A DNA stretch of 64,000 bases from Isoetes taiwanensis (Eukaryota; Streptophyta; Lycopodiopsida; Isoetales; Isoetaceae): positions 909,844 through 973,843 of the forward strand of contig JAJEKV010000059.1 of the NCBI GenBank assembly GCA_021234155.1, in the 5' to 3' direction. Shown piece after piece: positions 20,763 to 33,727 of this stretch. Made by a program: the position numbers and the translations under genes. The stretch's first letter is position 1. Each line of letters begins with the position of its first letter. A model generated the notes under the pieces. That model saw nothing but the letters and a program-made list of their open reading frames with translations, was not told where the DNA came from and did no database searches.

Positions 20763-20837
20763 TTGCTACCAACTTCAAGATGGTGGCTTGCTACCAACTT
20801 CAAGATGGTGGCTTGCTACCAACTTCAAGATGGTGGC
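20763..20837. repeat. 25-bp tandem repeat, three copies
   Basis: TTGCTACCAACTTCAAGATG plus GTGGC, repeated three times without change. Confidence 0.95.
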
Positions 20838-21729
20838 TATAGTGCAAAAATTCTAGAATGTATTTTATTGTTGTATCCATAAAAAATAACTCATGTGAGC
20901 ATTTTCAATAGACAGTAAAACATAAAAAGCTTTTCATCTCATAAAACACTACTCAAAATTTAATGAATAAAAAAGAGTCTTGTCATTGCTCATATCAATG
21001 TTCATGCTCTTGAATCACGAAGAGAATTCTCGACGACTTCCGCCTTTCAGTTGAATGTATTTTTGTATGGCAAGCAATTCTTAGGCACCTCAACTCAATA
21101 TTGTGGTGGAAAATAGGACAACAATGACAAATCTTCTCCATTTGTATGACGCTGCTTACCTCAGCCATAATTCTCCAATATTCTTACTGCAGATAGTTTT
21201 GATGGCCAAATTGATGGGATTCTTTGTAGCAGAGTTATGAGCTCATATTTTGGCAATGAATCATATCAATACAAATTTGTAACTACCCTCCAAACTTTGG
21301 CACCCAGTTTGAAGGTTCATTGGGAAATCTCGCTTCCTAGAGTCTGTGAACCCAAAGATAGTACATTTTTGGTTGCCTGCCTAACAAATCAACAACCTAT
21401 CATAATTCAATTTACAATCTTCAAGGAGGTTTTTGTTTAGTCCAATCCCTGCAGGTTCAGAAATAGAATTGCAATGGAAATTGGAGAAGGCTTCGGGGGC
21501 CCTTGGCTGACTTCACCAAACCTCTAATCGAAAGTTCCTAGAATCTAGGAACAATGCATAGTCACAATTCCTATTTGAAATTGGTATGTGCAATTGAGGT
21601 ACACCCAAAGGGGTTGCGGCAACAACAGCAATCGCCATTGCTTCAGCAGTTGTAGCACGAGCATTTATTCCAAATGCAAATGGTCTAGTTATGTCTTTCT
21701 ATATAGTGACTATCACAATATGGTTAGGT

Positions 21730-22160
21730 GGCCAAAAAAATCATATCATGCCATGAACTAGAAATACAATGCCACTATTCTTTCCCATGTCCTTCATGCA
21801 TTTAAGCTCTCGTTGATGAAACTCCCACTATAACAGCGTGAGGTCATCCACATACAAAGAAATACCTGTCAATTTGATTGCTTAACAGAGTATGATATCT
21901 TAAATAATTGGCTGTGACTATAAATTTTACATGATGGTGTTTAAACACTCTAGACGTGATGCTCTAATGATTGTCTACATGAATGTGGAAGCTTGTCTTG
22001 GAGCAGATCATTATCTAAACCTTCTTTGTGGGATCCTCATGTGCCTCCTCATGGAGGCCATAGACTACCACATTGTGGCATATGCAACTCTTCTTTTGTT
22101 GCTCTGTGAGTGATTGCCTAGTATTATCTCTCGTGTGAGTAGGCATAGCGATGGTTCCAT
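21730..22160 (-). pseudogene. Ty1-copia reverse-transcriptase relic
   Basis: The minus strand at about 21840-21880 reads GISLYVDDLT, the copia RT catalytic box; preceding residues are scrambled by stops and frameshifts. The segment around 22030 (GATCCTCATGTGCCTCCTCA) is the uninterrupted counterpart of the site where the 10-kb LTR element sits at 25252. Confidence 0.6.
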
Positions 22161-22321
22161 CCATGAGAGCCTGAGGTTTCAAAGCTACTCGATCTGAAAG
22201 AACATGAAATTCCTATCTTGCCATGAACTAGAGCCACAATGCCACCATTCTTTCCCATTTCCTTCATCGTGCAAACTCTCGTTGGTGTGATTCATGCTCT
22301 AGTAGTGAGAGGCTATAATCC

Positions 22322-22765
22322 CCCACACATAACTACCATTAACATTAATTAATACAAACCATTGCATTCCACACTTAAAAATAAAATCCCCCCTTAAACC
22401 CCCTTTGGTTTGGGTGCATATTCACACGGGGGATGACTCCGGGTATCGAGAGCTGTTGGATGAGCATATATGCCTTTTATTCCTCGATCTAGACCGTACA
22501 TAGAGATCCTCGTTTGTTGGGTATGCCTGTACAAGTTTTGGTATACTGTATAACACAATTTGCGAAATACTATAAGATTTAAGATAATGTACTATATGGT
22601 GTTGATTTTGTACATGTATAACATGATTTTAGGGGCTCGCCACCACCCCACGTCACCCTCGTGTGAATATGCACCCAAACCAAAGGGGGTTTAAGGGGGA
22701 ATTTTATTTTTAAGTGTGGAATGCAATGGTTTGTATTAATTAATGTTAATGGTAGTTATGTGTTG
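22322..22765. mobile_element. Foldback element, copy 2
   Basis: Arms start CCCCACACATAACTACC and end with the complement at 22744-22765. The inner arm again contains the TTGGTTTGGGTGCATATTCA block. The spacer is homologous to copy 1 in the same orientation. No ORF. Confidence 0.8.
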
Positions 22766-22799
22766 GTAATTATACTAAAAAATTTTTTTGGCCCTTCGG

Positions 22800-24880
22800 G
22801 CCCTAACAAAGGAGGAAAACTTTAATGGCCTTAGGAATTGTGTAAAGATTGATGAAAAAAATAGAAAAGCATTTAATACAAACCAAACACTTGCATAATT
22901 TTCATCATATGATTATTATGTGAGAATCGATAGAGATATCAACATATTTCCACAATTTATTGAACTTACATGGCATAGCAAATACTGTAGCATCATTATA
23001 AACATATTGAATATGCATGGCATAGCGAATACTCTAGCATCAAACATTCAATCGTAGTATGAAATATCCGCACTCCCATAACAAGTATGCAAAGTAAACA
23101 TTACCAACCCGATTGGAATATGAAGCACGAAAAAGGCAAGCAATGCAATAGGACATGCAACGACATTTGTCTCTGAATGCTTATGTATTTGGTAGCGTAA
23201 ATCGGATTAATCAAAAACAATGCATGCGGTGAAATACCAAACAAGATTGTTTAACACCAAAAGAATAAATATTTCAAAATGTGGTATTCCTACTAGATCT
23301 CGTAAAACATTATGTACCGGGTTCTACATTAAATAGCAAGATAAAGGAAAAAACGGGTAATAATGCTAGATATTAGAGAGTTGAAGGCCCTGATCTTGGC
23401 ATGTTAAGAGGATTTCCTTCAGCATCAATCACGTACATTCATTTCCATGGATCGTGCGTGATAACATTGGCACGGGTTACGCACAACCCATTTTCTCAAA
23501 ACAAATGTCTCACTTCTAATAACAAACCCATTCTATCGAACACACAATTGCACCCTCATGCCCCGAATATACCAAGGCAAAGGGTTACAATTTTTTAAAC
23601 CCACGAGAGGAATGAAAATGATATAAATGGAATCCTAGATACCTCGGAGATGCGATTGCTCTATTGCGACTTCTAGGCATTTTATTGCCCTTTGTTGTTG
23701 ACTTCGGAATTTATGGTTCGGATCTCGGAATTCATGGTGCACCCATCAAGATATCGGATATATTCTGCTTGTTGATGATAATGGCGATGATGCCGCTGGC
23801 GATGATGTTACAGCGAAAAGATTTGATTCCTGTGGTATTTTTGTTGGAGCTATTCAAATTCAACAAGAATTCTCGTTCATTTTCATTTAGCAATGTGGAT
23901 GAGCGAACAGAGCGATCTTGGGAGCGATATCTGAGGAACCGGATATGCAATAAGAGATGATCGGATTATGGCTCTCTAACGGATCTCAAAACAACTTTGC
24001 CTTCTCATAGTATAGTTCCAAAAGAAAAAAAAAATGGCATGAATCTCACCCTAACGCCTTCAAAAAAAAAAGGGAACACAAACAAAAGAAAACAAAGACG
24101 AGAGATGCAAAGCCATATCATACTTGGATTGAAGAGGAGAAGCGGTTTTGATGTGCCAGCCCCGTTGAGAAACTAGTATTGCATGTCCTCCAAATTGGGT
24201 GCAAGTCCAAACGGATTCATAAGGTTCCTGTTTCCATTTGCATAGCCTTTGCCGAAGCCCGTTGCATTGCAAATTACATATTAGGCAGCGACCCAATTGA
24301 TGATTTGCGACCCATGCAACTCTGACCAATTTGCACGCATATCAAATGTAAAAATGATTTGGGTTAGATCAACGCAAGAATATGAATTCAAGCTCTCGCA
24401 TACGATGCAAAAAATCAGCAAGTAGGGATATTTGAGGGTAATTTTGCTTGAACCGCCATTATCTCTGCCTTCTTGATTCCAGTTCTCCAATTTCAAAATT
24501 TCCAACGAAGTACTCAGTTTTCCTCTCCACTGCACGGTCGCAAAGAAACAATAAGAGAAGGAATAATTTGTGAACTAATTAAGTTGCGAACCCTATAATT
24601 ACTGTTCCTTGCCCTTCGTCTTTCTGATGCCTGCCGGACTAATTGACCCAATACAAATACCAGTCTATTCTTCTCGGTAAAACCACAACCCACTACAAGC
24701 ACCACGACCCAATGCTGAAAACAACATTCCATGGCCTGGAGAAGTTTCTGGCATCCAACACAGGCCCCAAAGGTCCCATCCTGCGGCATATCCACACTAC
24801 CCTAAAAAAAAACCCTAAAAATAATGAGAGGATATTCACACCCACCACAAAAGAAGCCTCCACCATAGGATTTGCCCCTT
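22800..24880. other. No supported gene
   Basis: AT-rich sequence with short unconvincing frames (23401-23598, 23664-23960, 24514-24900). No domain, splice structure or repeat border was recognised. A (GATGAT)-like patch at 23780-23810 is minor. Confidence 0.4.
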
Positions 24881-24884
24881 TTTC

Positions 24885-25031
24885 TAAAATCAACGGCTAA
24901 CAAAAGGGTGCGCTCTAGAAATACTATTTAGTACACCTGGATGAATACGGCCACCAAATCATATGAAAACCTTAGAGAAAACAGTACAAAAACAGAAAAA
25001 ACAACCCCCTGTTATAATGCTAGATATTCCA
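24885..25031. repeat. Dispersed ~140-bp repeat, copy 2
   Basis: Matches 2760-2917 and 37250-37386 from AAAATCAACGGCTAA to AACCCCCTGTTATAATGCTA. It abuts copia RT sequence at the LYVD box. Confidence 0.6.
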
Positions 25032-25246
25032 CATACAAAGAGGTACTTTGCAATTTGGCTGCTTGACAGTGTATCCTCTAACAATTGCATCTACGATCAT
25101 AAATTTTGCAAGACATGGTTGGTTATGCGTTGAAGGCCTAGACATGATGCTTTAACGGCCTAGACATGATGCTTTAACAATTTTATACATGAATGTGGAA
25201 GCTCATCTTAGAGAGAATCATTGTCTAAATCTTCTTTTTGAGATCC
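25032..25246 (-). pseudogene. Copia RT fragment interrupted by the 10-kb LTR element
   Basis: Homologous to 21850-22035; it resumes at 35292 (GCATCCTCTTGGAGGCCATAGACT). The LTR element occupies the middle. Confidence 0.65.
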
Positions 25247-25251
25247 TCATG

Positions 25252-26807
25252 TGTGACGTTCCAGCATAATATACGGTATGAATACGTATATTATACTGAC
25301 ACGTCACTAGTACATGTCGACTCAGACGACATGTACACGGCGACCGTAAAGGGTAGTACCCTAGGGTACGACCTTGTGAACCATTATATTGCACATGTTA
25401 AGGCCACATGTGAATATAATATCTTTTGCCATGTGGCAATAGCCCATTGACCAAAAGGGCCCAGCCCTAAAATTCGTGGGGATAAAGGGGCATAAACCCT
25501 AAAAGGAAACCCTTTCGGTTTTACGGCCCTATAGGTCCGGATTGGAGCAGCATTGGACGCCATTTTCACCTGAAGAGTAGCAGAGGAATCGAATTCCCTA
25601 GGTTGCAGCTTCGATCCAAGACCCGGAGATCTCGAAATCCAAGAACATGGGCGCTTTTAGGAGGAGTGGGAGCCAGCCAAGAAGCGGGTTAGTGGTTGAT
25701 CCGATAGTTAGATCCGAGTTTTCAGCCCTCATTCCATAGGATTAGTATCCATTCTTAGCTATAGGCTACCCCTACTGACCTAAGAATGATAAACACTAAC
25801 AAAGGAACCTAACCATGTATGATTAGGTAGATTAGAATAGATGTATTCTATTATTTCGGATTCTGTTGTATTGATGTTTTGACATTCTATCGCCACTCTT
25901 GTGTATTGGGAAGGGGTAGAGACCCGAGCCCAAGTAGATGGATGATCCTAGTTTTAGCCCATTAATTCCTAATTAATGCGGCGCATAAGAACGCCGGCCG
26001 TGGGTGGCGGAGCTAGACCGGCCGACAAGGGAGGGCTTGTCTAATCAAAGTTGATCCCTCCGCATGCGTAGCGACGGCCGGGAACGTTGCGAAAGGGCCT
26101 AAATACCACGGCACCGCGTGAGGGCGGGGTATGGGCTCGACACCTCTTGGGTGATGCGTCATCTTCTAGGGGGTTCAAGTCGATTATCTGACGGTGGCTC
26201 TCGGCTCGCTGTGATTGACATGAACCTTCTGGGGAGTGATCTCCTCCTGCCTCATCGGGCTGGGGAGATGCAACCCGATAGTAGTAGCCCCTCGCTATTC
26301 ACACCGGGCAACGGTACTTGGGGCTCCAATACTTTTCAGCCTATCTCAAAAGTATGCAGGGAGAGGGCGGATGGAGTGGACTACCCAACGCCCATGTTCC
26401 TATGCCACCAAATCCATTTGCCATGAATTGCCGGCAGATTGTTATCAGGAGACCCAAGCCGTCGGGTCTTTCCCCATGAGTCCGGAGCACGGGTAGGATC
26501 TCCCCATGTTATGTTGATGTTCTTGATGTGTTGTTGCAGCTACGTGATATGGTGGACCACCCGCCGAGGTGGGTATGTTATTGTTGTTGTCATGTGCTCA
26601 TGTTTGCCTTACGCTCGCAGCTAGGGGCGATCTCGAGGGAGAGGCGGGATGAATGACACGCCCATTCTTTCCCGTCGGGTTCTTGGCCACCATCAAGGGC
26701 CCGATGTTAGGTGGGCGACCTCATGTCGTGGAAAGAATCTTTGGTTTGAGGGATGATCTCCAGTTTGTATACGATCGGGGCATCGTATATGAGCTGGAGC
26801 CGTCACA
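25252..26807 (+). repeat. 5' LTR
   Basis: 1,556 bases with 7-bp terminal inverted repeats TGTGACG/CGTCACA. It differs from the 3' LTR mostly by small indels. Confidence 0.92.
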
Positions 26808-26808
26808 A

Positions 26809-26820
26809 TGGTATCAGAGC
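26809..26820 (+). promoter_or_regulatory. Primer binding site
   Basis: TGGTATCAGAGC, one base after the LTR end; complementary to the 3' end of plant initiator tRNA-Met. Confidence 0.9.
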
Positions 26821-27062
26821 TTCGATCTTAGCAGACCAGGATCGAGCACTGACCGTAATCCTATAGGAACTAACTAATCTAGACATTCAGTCTTGGAGAT
26901 AAAAGCCCAAGCACGAACCTCGAGTAGTGGGAAATTTTTTCTTCCCGGGGTAGAGTTAGTAATTATTTAGAATTAGGATAAGTAGAGAACATATTTAAAA
27001 TGAAATAGATAGGAGAAAAGTTTTCTAGGAAAACCTAATAAGTTTTAGTCACTTTTGACCGA

Positions 27063-29356
27063 CACCTCCAAGGGTGCGCCAGGAGCATGTTAGGTCCATA
27101 CCTAATTGGTCTCTCGCGCACTCTTAGAGGGGTCACCCCATATGAACCCTAGAACTCGGCCTTAGAACCCCAAATTGTAAAATATAAGATGAAATCCCGC
27201 TTAAAAAGCTCGAATTAGCTAGATTTGTATGTTAAAACACAGAAAAACATTAAGTAAAAGTCATTTTTGGAGCAACACCTCTAAGGGTGCGCCAGGGCAT
27301 AGTTAGGTCATGACCTAACACCCTTCTCGCGCACTCTTAGAGGGGTCCCTTAAAAGTGACCTCAGAATTTGATCCAAATTTACTTAAATTCTAAAAGTAA
27401 TGATAGAATCTTGCTTATAATGCTTAAATTAGTTAGAAATGCATGTTAATTTGTTTAAATTAGATAAGTTTAAAGCAAAAAGAGGTCAACACCTCTAAGG
27501 ATGCAACAGGGCATAGTTAGGTCTGGACTTAACACGCTCCTCGCGCATGGTTAGAAGGGTTCGAGGAAAAATAGTTGAAGAAGACCCAGCTTCGATTCGG
27601 GATATGGAGGATTTCACCAACAAACCAAGAAAATAAGCACTTAGGCCAAACCCTAAAATTTAACCCTATACATTAAGTGGACTTAGACCTCATTTTAGGG
27701 TTTCCCACGTTGTCCTTCGAGCTTGTCCCAGCAGCGATCTTCCCACTGATCCAAATCGAACTCATCAAACAATGGCTAGGACGGAGCAGACCGCTTCGTA
27801 AGGTAAGCAACGATGATAAGCTTGGCGCTAAGTCCTCGGCTTCAGCGTAAACCTCAAAGATGCTGAAGAGAAACCGAAGGTCGACATGGAGAGGTGACCT
27901 AGATACCACCAAATCTAGAGAAGAGGCGGAAGAAAGAAGAGAAGACCAGGAGGAAAGAAGAGAAGGCAAAGAGGAAAGAGGAAAAGCAAAGAGGAGAGAA
28001 GAGAGGGCAAAAAGAAAGCACGTGAAGCAGCCAAGAAGACCAATGGCCAAATCAGGAACTAAGAGCGTGGAAGAACACCACAGAAAGGCAAAAGGGTGAT
28101 GGCGACGAGCCCCGCAAAAAGAAGAGGGAGGAGCTCGGCCGACATCGCCATCGGTGAACGCACCCGAAGGCGCACCAACCTCCATCATCGCCGGAAGATT
28201 CGAGGGACGGTAACTTCTTGGAAGAAGTACTTGTAGGAACGTGGGAGAATCCCTCGCTAAGAACAAGAACACCATCCCAGAGACGATGAACCCCAAGAGG
28301 AGGGCCAAACCCCAGCCCAAGACCCGCAGACCCCGTGATTGAACTACCCCCAATGCCTCCACCGCTGCGAATGGCAAGAAGCAGGAAGCTAGATGCGCAT
28401 AAATCAGCCGAAAGAAGGCTTAACAAAACGCCGTGAGAATCATACACTTTAGGCCGAAGAGGAGGTACCACAAAGAGTTAGCGGGACTATACCATATATA
28501 AGAGGATGCACACGAAAGTAGCACGCTGCCTATTACGCTGCACACAAGGTAAAATATATTGAAGGAGGGCGGCCAACAACACGGAGACACCCTTTTGAAA
28601 CCCCCCCGAAAGCTTCCTGACCCCCGTAAGCCAAGAGAAGATCCCAAATTTCAAGATTTGGGAAAGTTTTGAGAACCGACACTTCCAACGGAGTTAATGA
28701 TTTCTTATCCCCGTGAGCTGCATTCCGAGATTTGTCCGGAGATTTTGTGGGATTTCGACCCGACAAGCCAGTAACCAACGACATGTTACTGCCGCTTTAC
28801 AAGAAGCAAAGAGAAATGGAGGCCGCGGCAACACTTCAAGATTCATCGGCATGCACGATCCATGCAAAAAGAGTCACGCTTCAGCCAAAGGACATGAGAC
28901 TGGCCAAATACATCAAGAGGACAGATAAATAGAACAGAAGCTACTTTTTGTAACTAACAGGCTTATATGGAAAGTGTGAAAAATTTGAATAATAAGGATA
29001 TATAGTTGTTTAAAACGTGCATTGAATTAAGTATAGTAGTAGTTAAGTAGCAAATGTGAAATTTTGGCCAACACCTCTAAGGGTGCGCCAAAGCACAGTT
29101 AGGTCTGAACCTAACACCTTCCTCGCGCACTCTTAGAGGGGTCTAGCCAACTGGGCCCTTGATCAGCCACTTACCTGCTCCAAATGAAGTAAATAAGCAA
29201 AGAAACTTGCAGTTCAGAAGAAAATAAGTAGGAATTCACGTCTTTGAACTTGTTCTTGGCACCCATTAGGCATAGGTAGGCCAACACCTCCAAGAGTGCG
29301 CCAGAGGCCACTTAGGTCCCAACCTAACGCCCTCCTCGCGCACTCTTAGAGGGGTT
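27063..29356 (+). repeat. Hairpin-bearing ~213-bp tandem repeat, five copies in two blocks
   Basis: Hairpin units at 27063-27133, 27275-27346, 27488-27560, 29070-29142 and 29284-29356. Each has CACCTCTAAGGGTGCGC on the left and GCGCACTCTTAGAGGGGT on the right. These pair as a stem of about 15 bp, with an inner GTTAGGT/ACCTAAC stem. Unit spacing is 212, 213 and 214 bases within blocks. The two blocks are separated by about 1.37 kb of extra sequence holding a basic frame (27860-28099) and the H3-like fragment. Confidence 0.85.
28713..28932 (+). pseudogene. Histone-H3-like fragment inside the LTR element
   Basis: The frame ending at 28932 reads ACTIHAKRVTLQPKDMRLAKYIKR, very close to the H3 C-terminal segment ([21 protein letters not shown]). 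Before it, frames overlap. One reads IPRFVRRFCG and HVTAALQEA, resembling the H3 alpha-1 region and the start of alpha-2. So the gene is frameshifted within alpha-2. A K/R/E-rich frame lies 600 bases upstream. Either a host histone gene was captured by the element, or an H3-type gene lay where the repeat block was split. It differs in detail from the H3-like ORF at 7036-7420. Confidence 0.6.
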
Positions 29357-32300
29357 CGATTTTCCAAACCCCATAACTTGAGCTACAGAGCTCTAAATCG
29401 CCTGAAATTTGTTGCAATAGGACCGTTAGACAGCCTAGAATCCATTTATGACCTCAAATTAGGCTAGAAATGTCAAACCCCAGCTCAAAATGACCAAAAT
29501 TGCTCAAACCCTTGAATTATTTTCCCAAACTGTGATTTGTTTGTAAATAGAAGCATACCCCATTAGTACCTCACAAGTATTGCTCTCAGCTCAAAGCTGA
29601 TGCCTTACTCCTAGATAGAAGTGCCCAAGAACACCCCTTTGTTATAGTCATCTAGACCTCAGCATAGCAACCCAAGTCCAACTGTTGGTACATCACCTCT
29701 GCTCATGCCAAAGGCATAAACCCTGACCTAATTTTGTGTCCTTCTAATAGAGTTTGACCTATACAGCCGCCACATTCACACTCCCTATTGCCAGGATACC
29801 TAGAAAGGAGCTAGAGTCTAGAGCTGCCCAAGTCACTCCATGTGTAGAGATTGGACTCCCCCAAACCAACTTTGCTAAGACCTTAGAGTATGCCTCAAAC
29901 ATCATGGAGGTTTTGCAAAACAACCCTCATTTCATGCCATACCACACATCCTAATGTCCATAGACTTGGAGATTATAGATATGTCTCCAGTAATGCTGCT
30001 CGAGCCATCTTGCTTGCTTATAGAGCCCAACATGTTGTAGGATAGCCTTTCAAGTAGACCCTTAGACTCTAGGATATACGAGCGTTGCTTTCGAAGTACA
30101 GGGCCAGAGCCACAGAAGAGCTAGAGACGCAACTTCTCGAAGACATCAAGGTCCCAGCTGATGTACATACAGATAAGGAGAGGAGACCGAAAAGGCAGAC
30201 CCAAGAGAGGGAAGCACGGCGACAAACACCTCAACCGACAAACGAGTAGAACAGGACACCACCGGCCTATCACAATCTTCATCAAATGGGAAGAACATTT
30301 GGTAACCAACGGCATCAAGAATCTTCTAGATGTCAACCTCCCGGCTACCATGTCCACGAGCTCACATCAGAAAGAGGATCTCGATGTCTTCACCAACTCG
30401 ACGCACATGAGTTTCAAATGGAATAATGCAAGGCAAGAAAAATATGTACGCCAGAAGACGTTAGGACATCGATGCCGCTGTTAGCATCACGAAGCTAGGA
30501 CCGTGAGGGCATAATCTTCCATCGAGGAGAGAAGTCAGCCGACACCGGGTTTATAGAAACCGGAGGGAAGACCACCGACACTTTGGCCCCAGCAGCTCAA
30601 GCGAATGTCATGCAACGCCAACAAAAGAAGCAACCAAGATAGGCAACCTCGCGAATTATTAATCGCATATAGGACGTTGAGCGGCCACCGCATTCCTCTA
30701 CGCCGGACATACATTAAGGAGGAGCATCTTTTTCAAGGGATCACATCGCCAAACTCTTCGCAACTTGGGGTGACCTGCTCGGATCGGATTATGAAACTCA
30801 ACAATAGTAGCAAGATCTCAAGGAACTCAAAAGCTGGAGAAGTGCTAGCAACCCACTTCTTCCACGAGCCGCCTAGAGGCAACGGGGAGGATCAAAAACC
30901 GACGGGCACAATCAAAACCACCGAGGGTACCTCAAGACAAGAAGACGGTGATAGCACCGAGGAACGCGGACAACGCCCAAAGTGATCGAGGGGATCAGCA
31001 AGGAAGATTGGAAGCTCGATGGAGAACCAACTAGGCGAAAGGCGCAGGCGAGGCGGAAGCCGATGACTTGCACGGATTTGCATGCAACTTGGTGAACCCA
31101 AGGATGGACGATTCAAAGAACAACTACGGTAAGAGAACAACCCCGTGAGGAGTATAGCCAAAGGAATCACGCGACAAATTTCCCTCAAGAGACGCCTCCA
31201 AATAGCTTCAAGTATCATGAAGGGGGGAACAATTACCACCGAGAACGGGATCAGAAGCGGATCAAAATGTCGGCATCAACGAAAGCAGCACACTTTTTTA
31301 GTTAGAATGTGATGCAAAGCGTGCCGTTGTGCCATAATAAAACATCTGAGGGCCCAAATATATCAACAAGTTACTCGAGCACGAAAGTCGACGCGACAAA
31401 TAGGGAGGATATAGATCGTCAACACCATTGCACCGAGAGGAACACCGATGACATTGCCAAGGAGTAGGTGTGCAACTCGAAGGGAGGCACAAGGGGGGGC
31501 CTAATAGCTCTAGTAGTAATTGTAATTATGTAAGCTATATGCTTTGCATGCATAGTTCCCTTGTTATTCCTTCCCTCCCATAGCGTAACAGATCAAAGGA
31601 AGAGATGTCAGGCAAATTGCAGGGGTGAAGCGATCAACATCTTCAACACTCTTCGGCAACATGATAACGACAAGAGGACTCGATGTATGAGACGTCGATG
31701 GAGTCGAGGAAACAATATCGGATACAGAGTCGTCCTTTAGCTGCCAAGACAAAGAGTTCAAGATGAAAGATCTTTTTCAACGGCGCCACCTTCAGGCTTT
31801 TGAAAAGCATCCATATTGTGATTAGAAGGCATTTCCAAATATTCTCGCTAAAAGGATTGCCCCAATATTGAGCTAAGCGTCAAGGATTGGGAAGGAAATG
31901 CATAGGAGTAACTATATTTATACACGATTGTTAACAGACGTCCAACATATTGAAACCACTTGGTGAGATTGATCACCTCGCTAAGAAGGAATCATTACTA
32001 GGATATTTGTTGACCATGTATAAATCTAGTACCTCCAAAAGAATAATCCAACCGAAAGAAAAGAAGTAATCTAACAAGTCCGGCCAACTTGTTACGATGA
32101 CATCAATTCGATTGGTAGGAATATTCCAAGAGTTTAAATAACTAAGAAAGGGGGAATCTCTAGAATATAAAAGAATAGTACATGCAAGGTACATCTAAAA
32201 TAAAAATTATAGTAATCAAATAGTCTTTTGAGACAAAAGGAATTGTCATGATGACAAAACCTTGTGGTTTAGAATCGTTCTAACTAAGTAGGTAACCCGT

Positions 32301-33714
32301 AACTATATTGAAATAAATAATAACATAATATGTGCATCCATCTTAGATGGTTATATATGTTATCTAAGGATAGTAAATTAAGGTGCTAAGTAAGAAGCAT
32401 ATAACCTCTTAAGGGGAGAGAATAGATATGACGTTGTGTACAACGTCATTGAACGGGTGCAGGACCATTTTCTTTTCGAAGAAAGTGGGAGGGCTCAATC
32501 TTATGATTGAACGTACTTGTATCGAATTGACCGACCCGTAGAATAGAGTTCACTCCGGCAATGGCTGAAGCGAATAGAGCGTAAGATAGATAGATACCTT
32601 AGTGCTCAGGAGGCCTTCAACGTGCGAGACTGACGTAGTAGCTAACTACACCAATGAAGTGGAGCAAAACTATGGGAGCAATGCAACGACCAAGTCATCT
32701 CCAAAATTACTTGACACCGGCTCAATGGGTGGATCCGTTCTAGCCTTAGGTAAGGTGTGCGCATGCATTATAAGCTTTAGTGTGTCTTATAGATAACTTA
32801 AATATAGATCCTAATAACCACATAGAATTTGTTGTACATATATGTATCATAGGGAAATAAGTTAAATAACAACGGTAATGTGAGGTAGCATGTTAATTAA
32901 TCCTTCGCAAGGATGCAATTCCTTCCAAGGATAGCTATATAACCTCGGGTCCTTATAAATATAAATAGAAAATAGAATTCAGATATACTTAAAGTGCATC
33001 TTAGGGATATACTTCCAAGGGTAATGCAGGACCCAAGGAAGAGAATAAGAAGCACATCCAATTCTTGTGTATGATAATTAAAACCTTGCCTATGTAACAA
33101 TAGGTCTAAATCAGGGTTATTGTTTAAATAATCGCGACCTAAAAGTTGTTAAATATTGCAAAGCTAGAGTAAATATAATTGTACGATCGAAAGTAATGTA
33201 TCCGATACTATGATAATGTTAATTCATAAATATTACCTTAGAGTAATTATGTTAATTGCATGCATTAAGGGAAGTCCAGCAGGATCCTGCAGGCGTCCAA
33301 GACTGTCATGTTTACTTAAAGACGTTAACGGATGCTAGCCGACATGCAACAGTTGGTGGAGGAAGTACGAAGATATCCTCTCGCAGCAAGAGTTCTAGAA
33401 TAGTTGTGATTTCTACCATTTAAACTAATCGCTTAAATTTTGTGTGAGATAGTAAGTATGTAATTATAGATATTGTAAAATTAATGCAGGATTTCAAGGT
33501 GCAAAGACTTGCAACACAAATTTTGTTATAACGTGTTGCAAGGGATGAAGAGTACCTTGGAAGTGTAAATTTTGTATGAACTTGATAAACTTTGATAAAC
33601 TTAAATGTTGTATTAAGTAAGCTTAGTAATTAATAATTCCATGCATCAAGTTGGTTGCAGGACAGGAAGATCCCAAGGTGGGGAGAACCTCGATGCTGCG
33701 GACAGCATCATTTT

Positions 33715-33727
33715 AAGGTGGGGAGAA
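33715..33727 (+). promoter_or_regulatory. Polypurine tract
   Basis: AAGGTGGGGAGAA directly before the 3' LTR. A second identical tract lies 40 bases upstream at 33675-33687. Confidence 0.9.

Noticed and set aside
27673..28377. 234-codon minus-strand ORF inside the LTR element
   Set aside because: Hydrophobic Leu/Ser composition is the complement of a purine-rich K/R/E plus strand; no domain and opposite to element direction.
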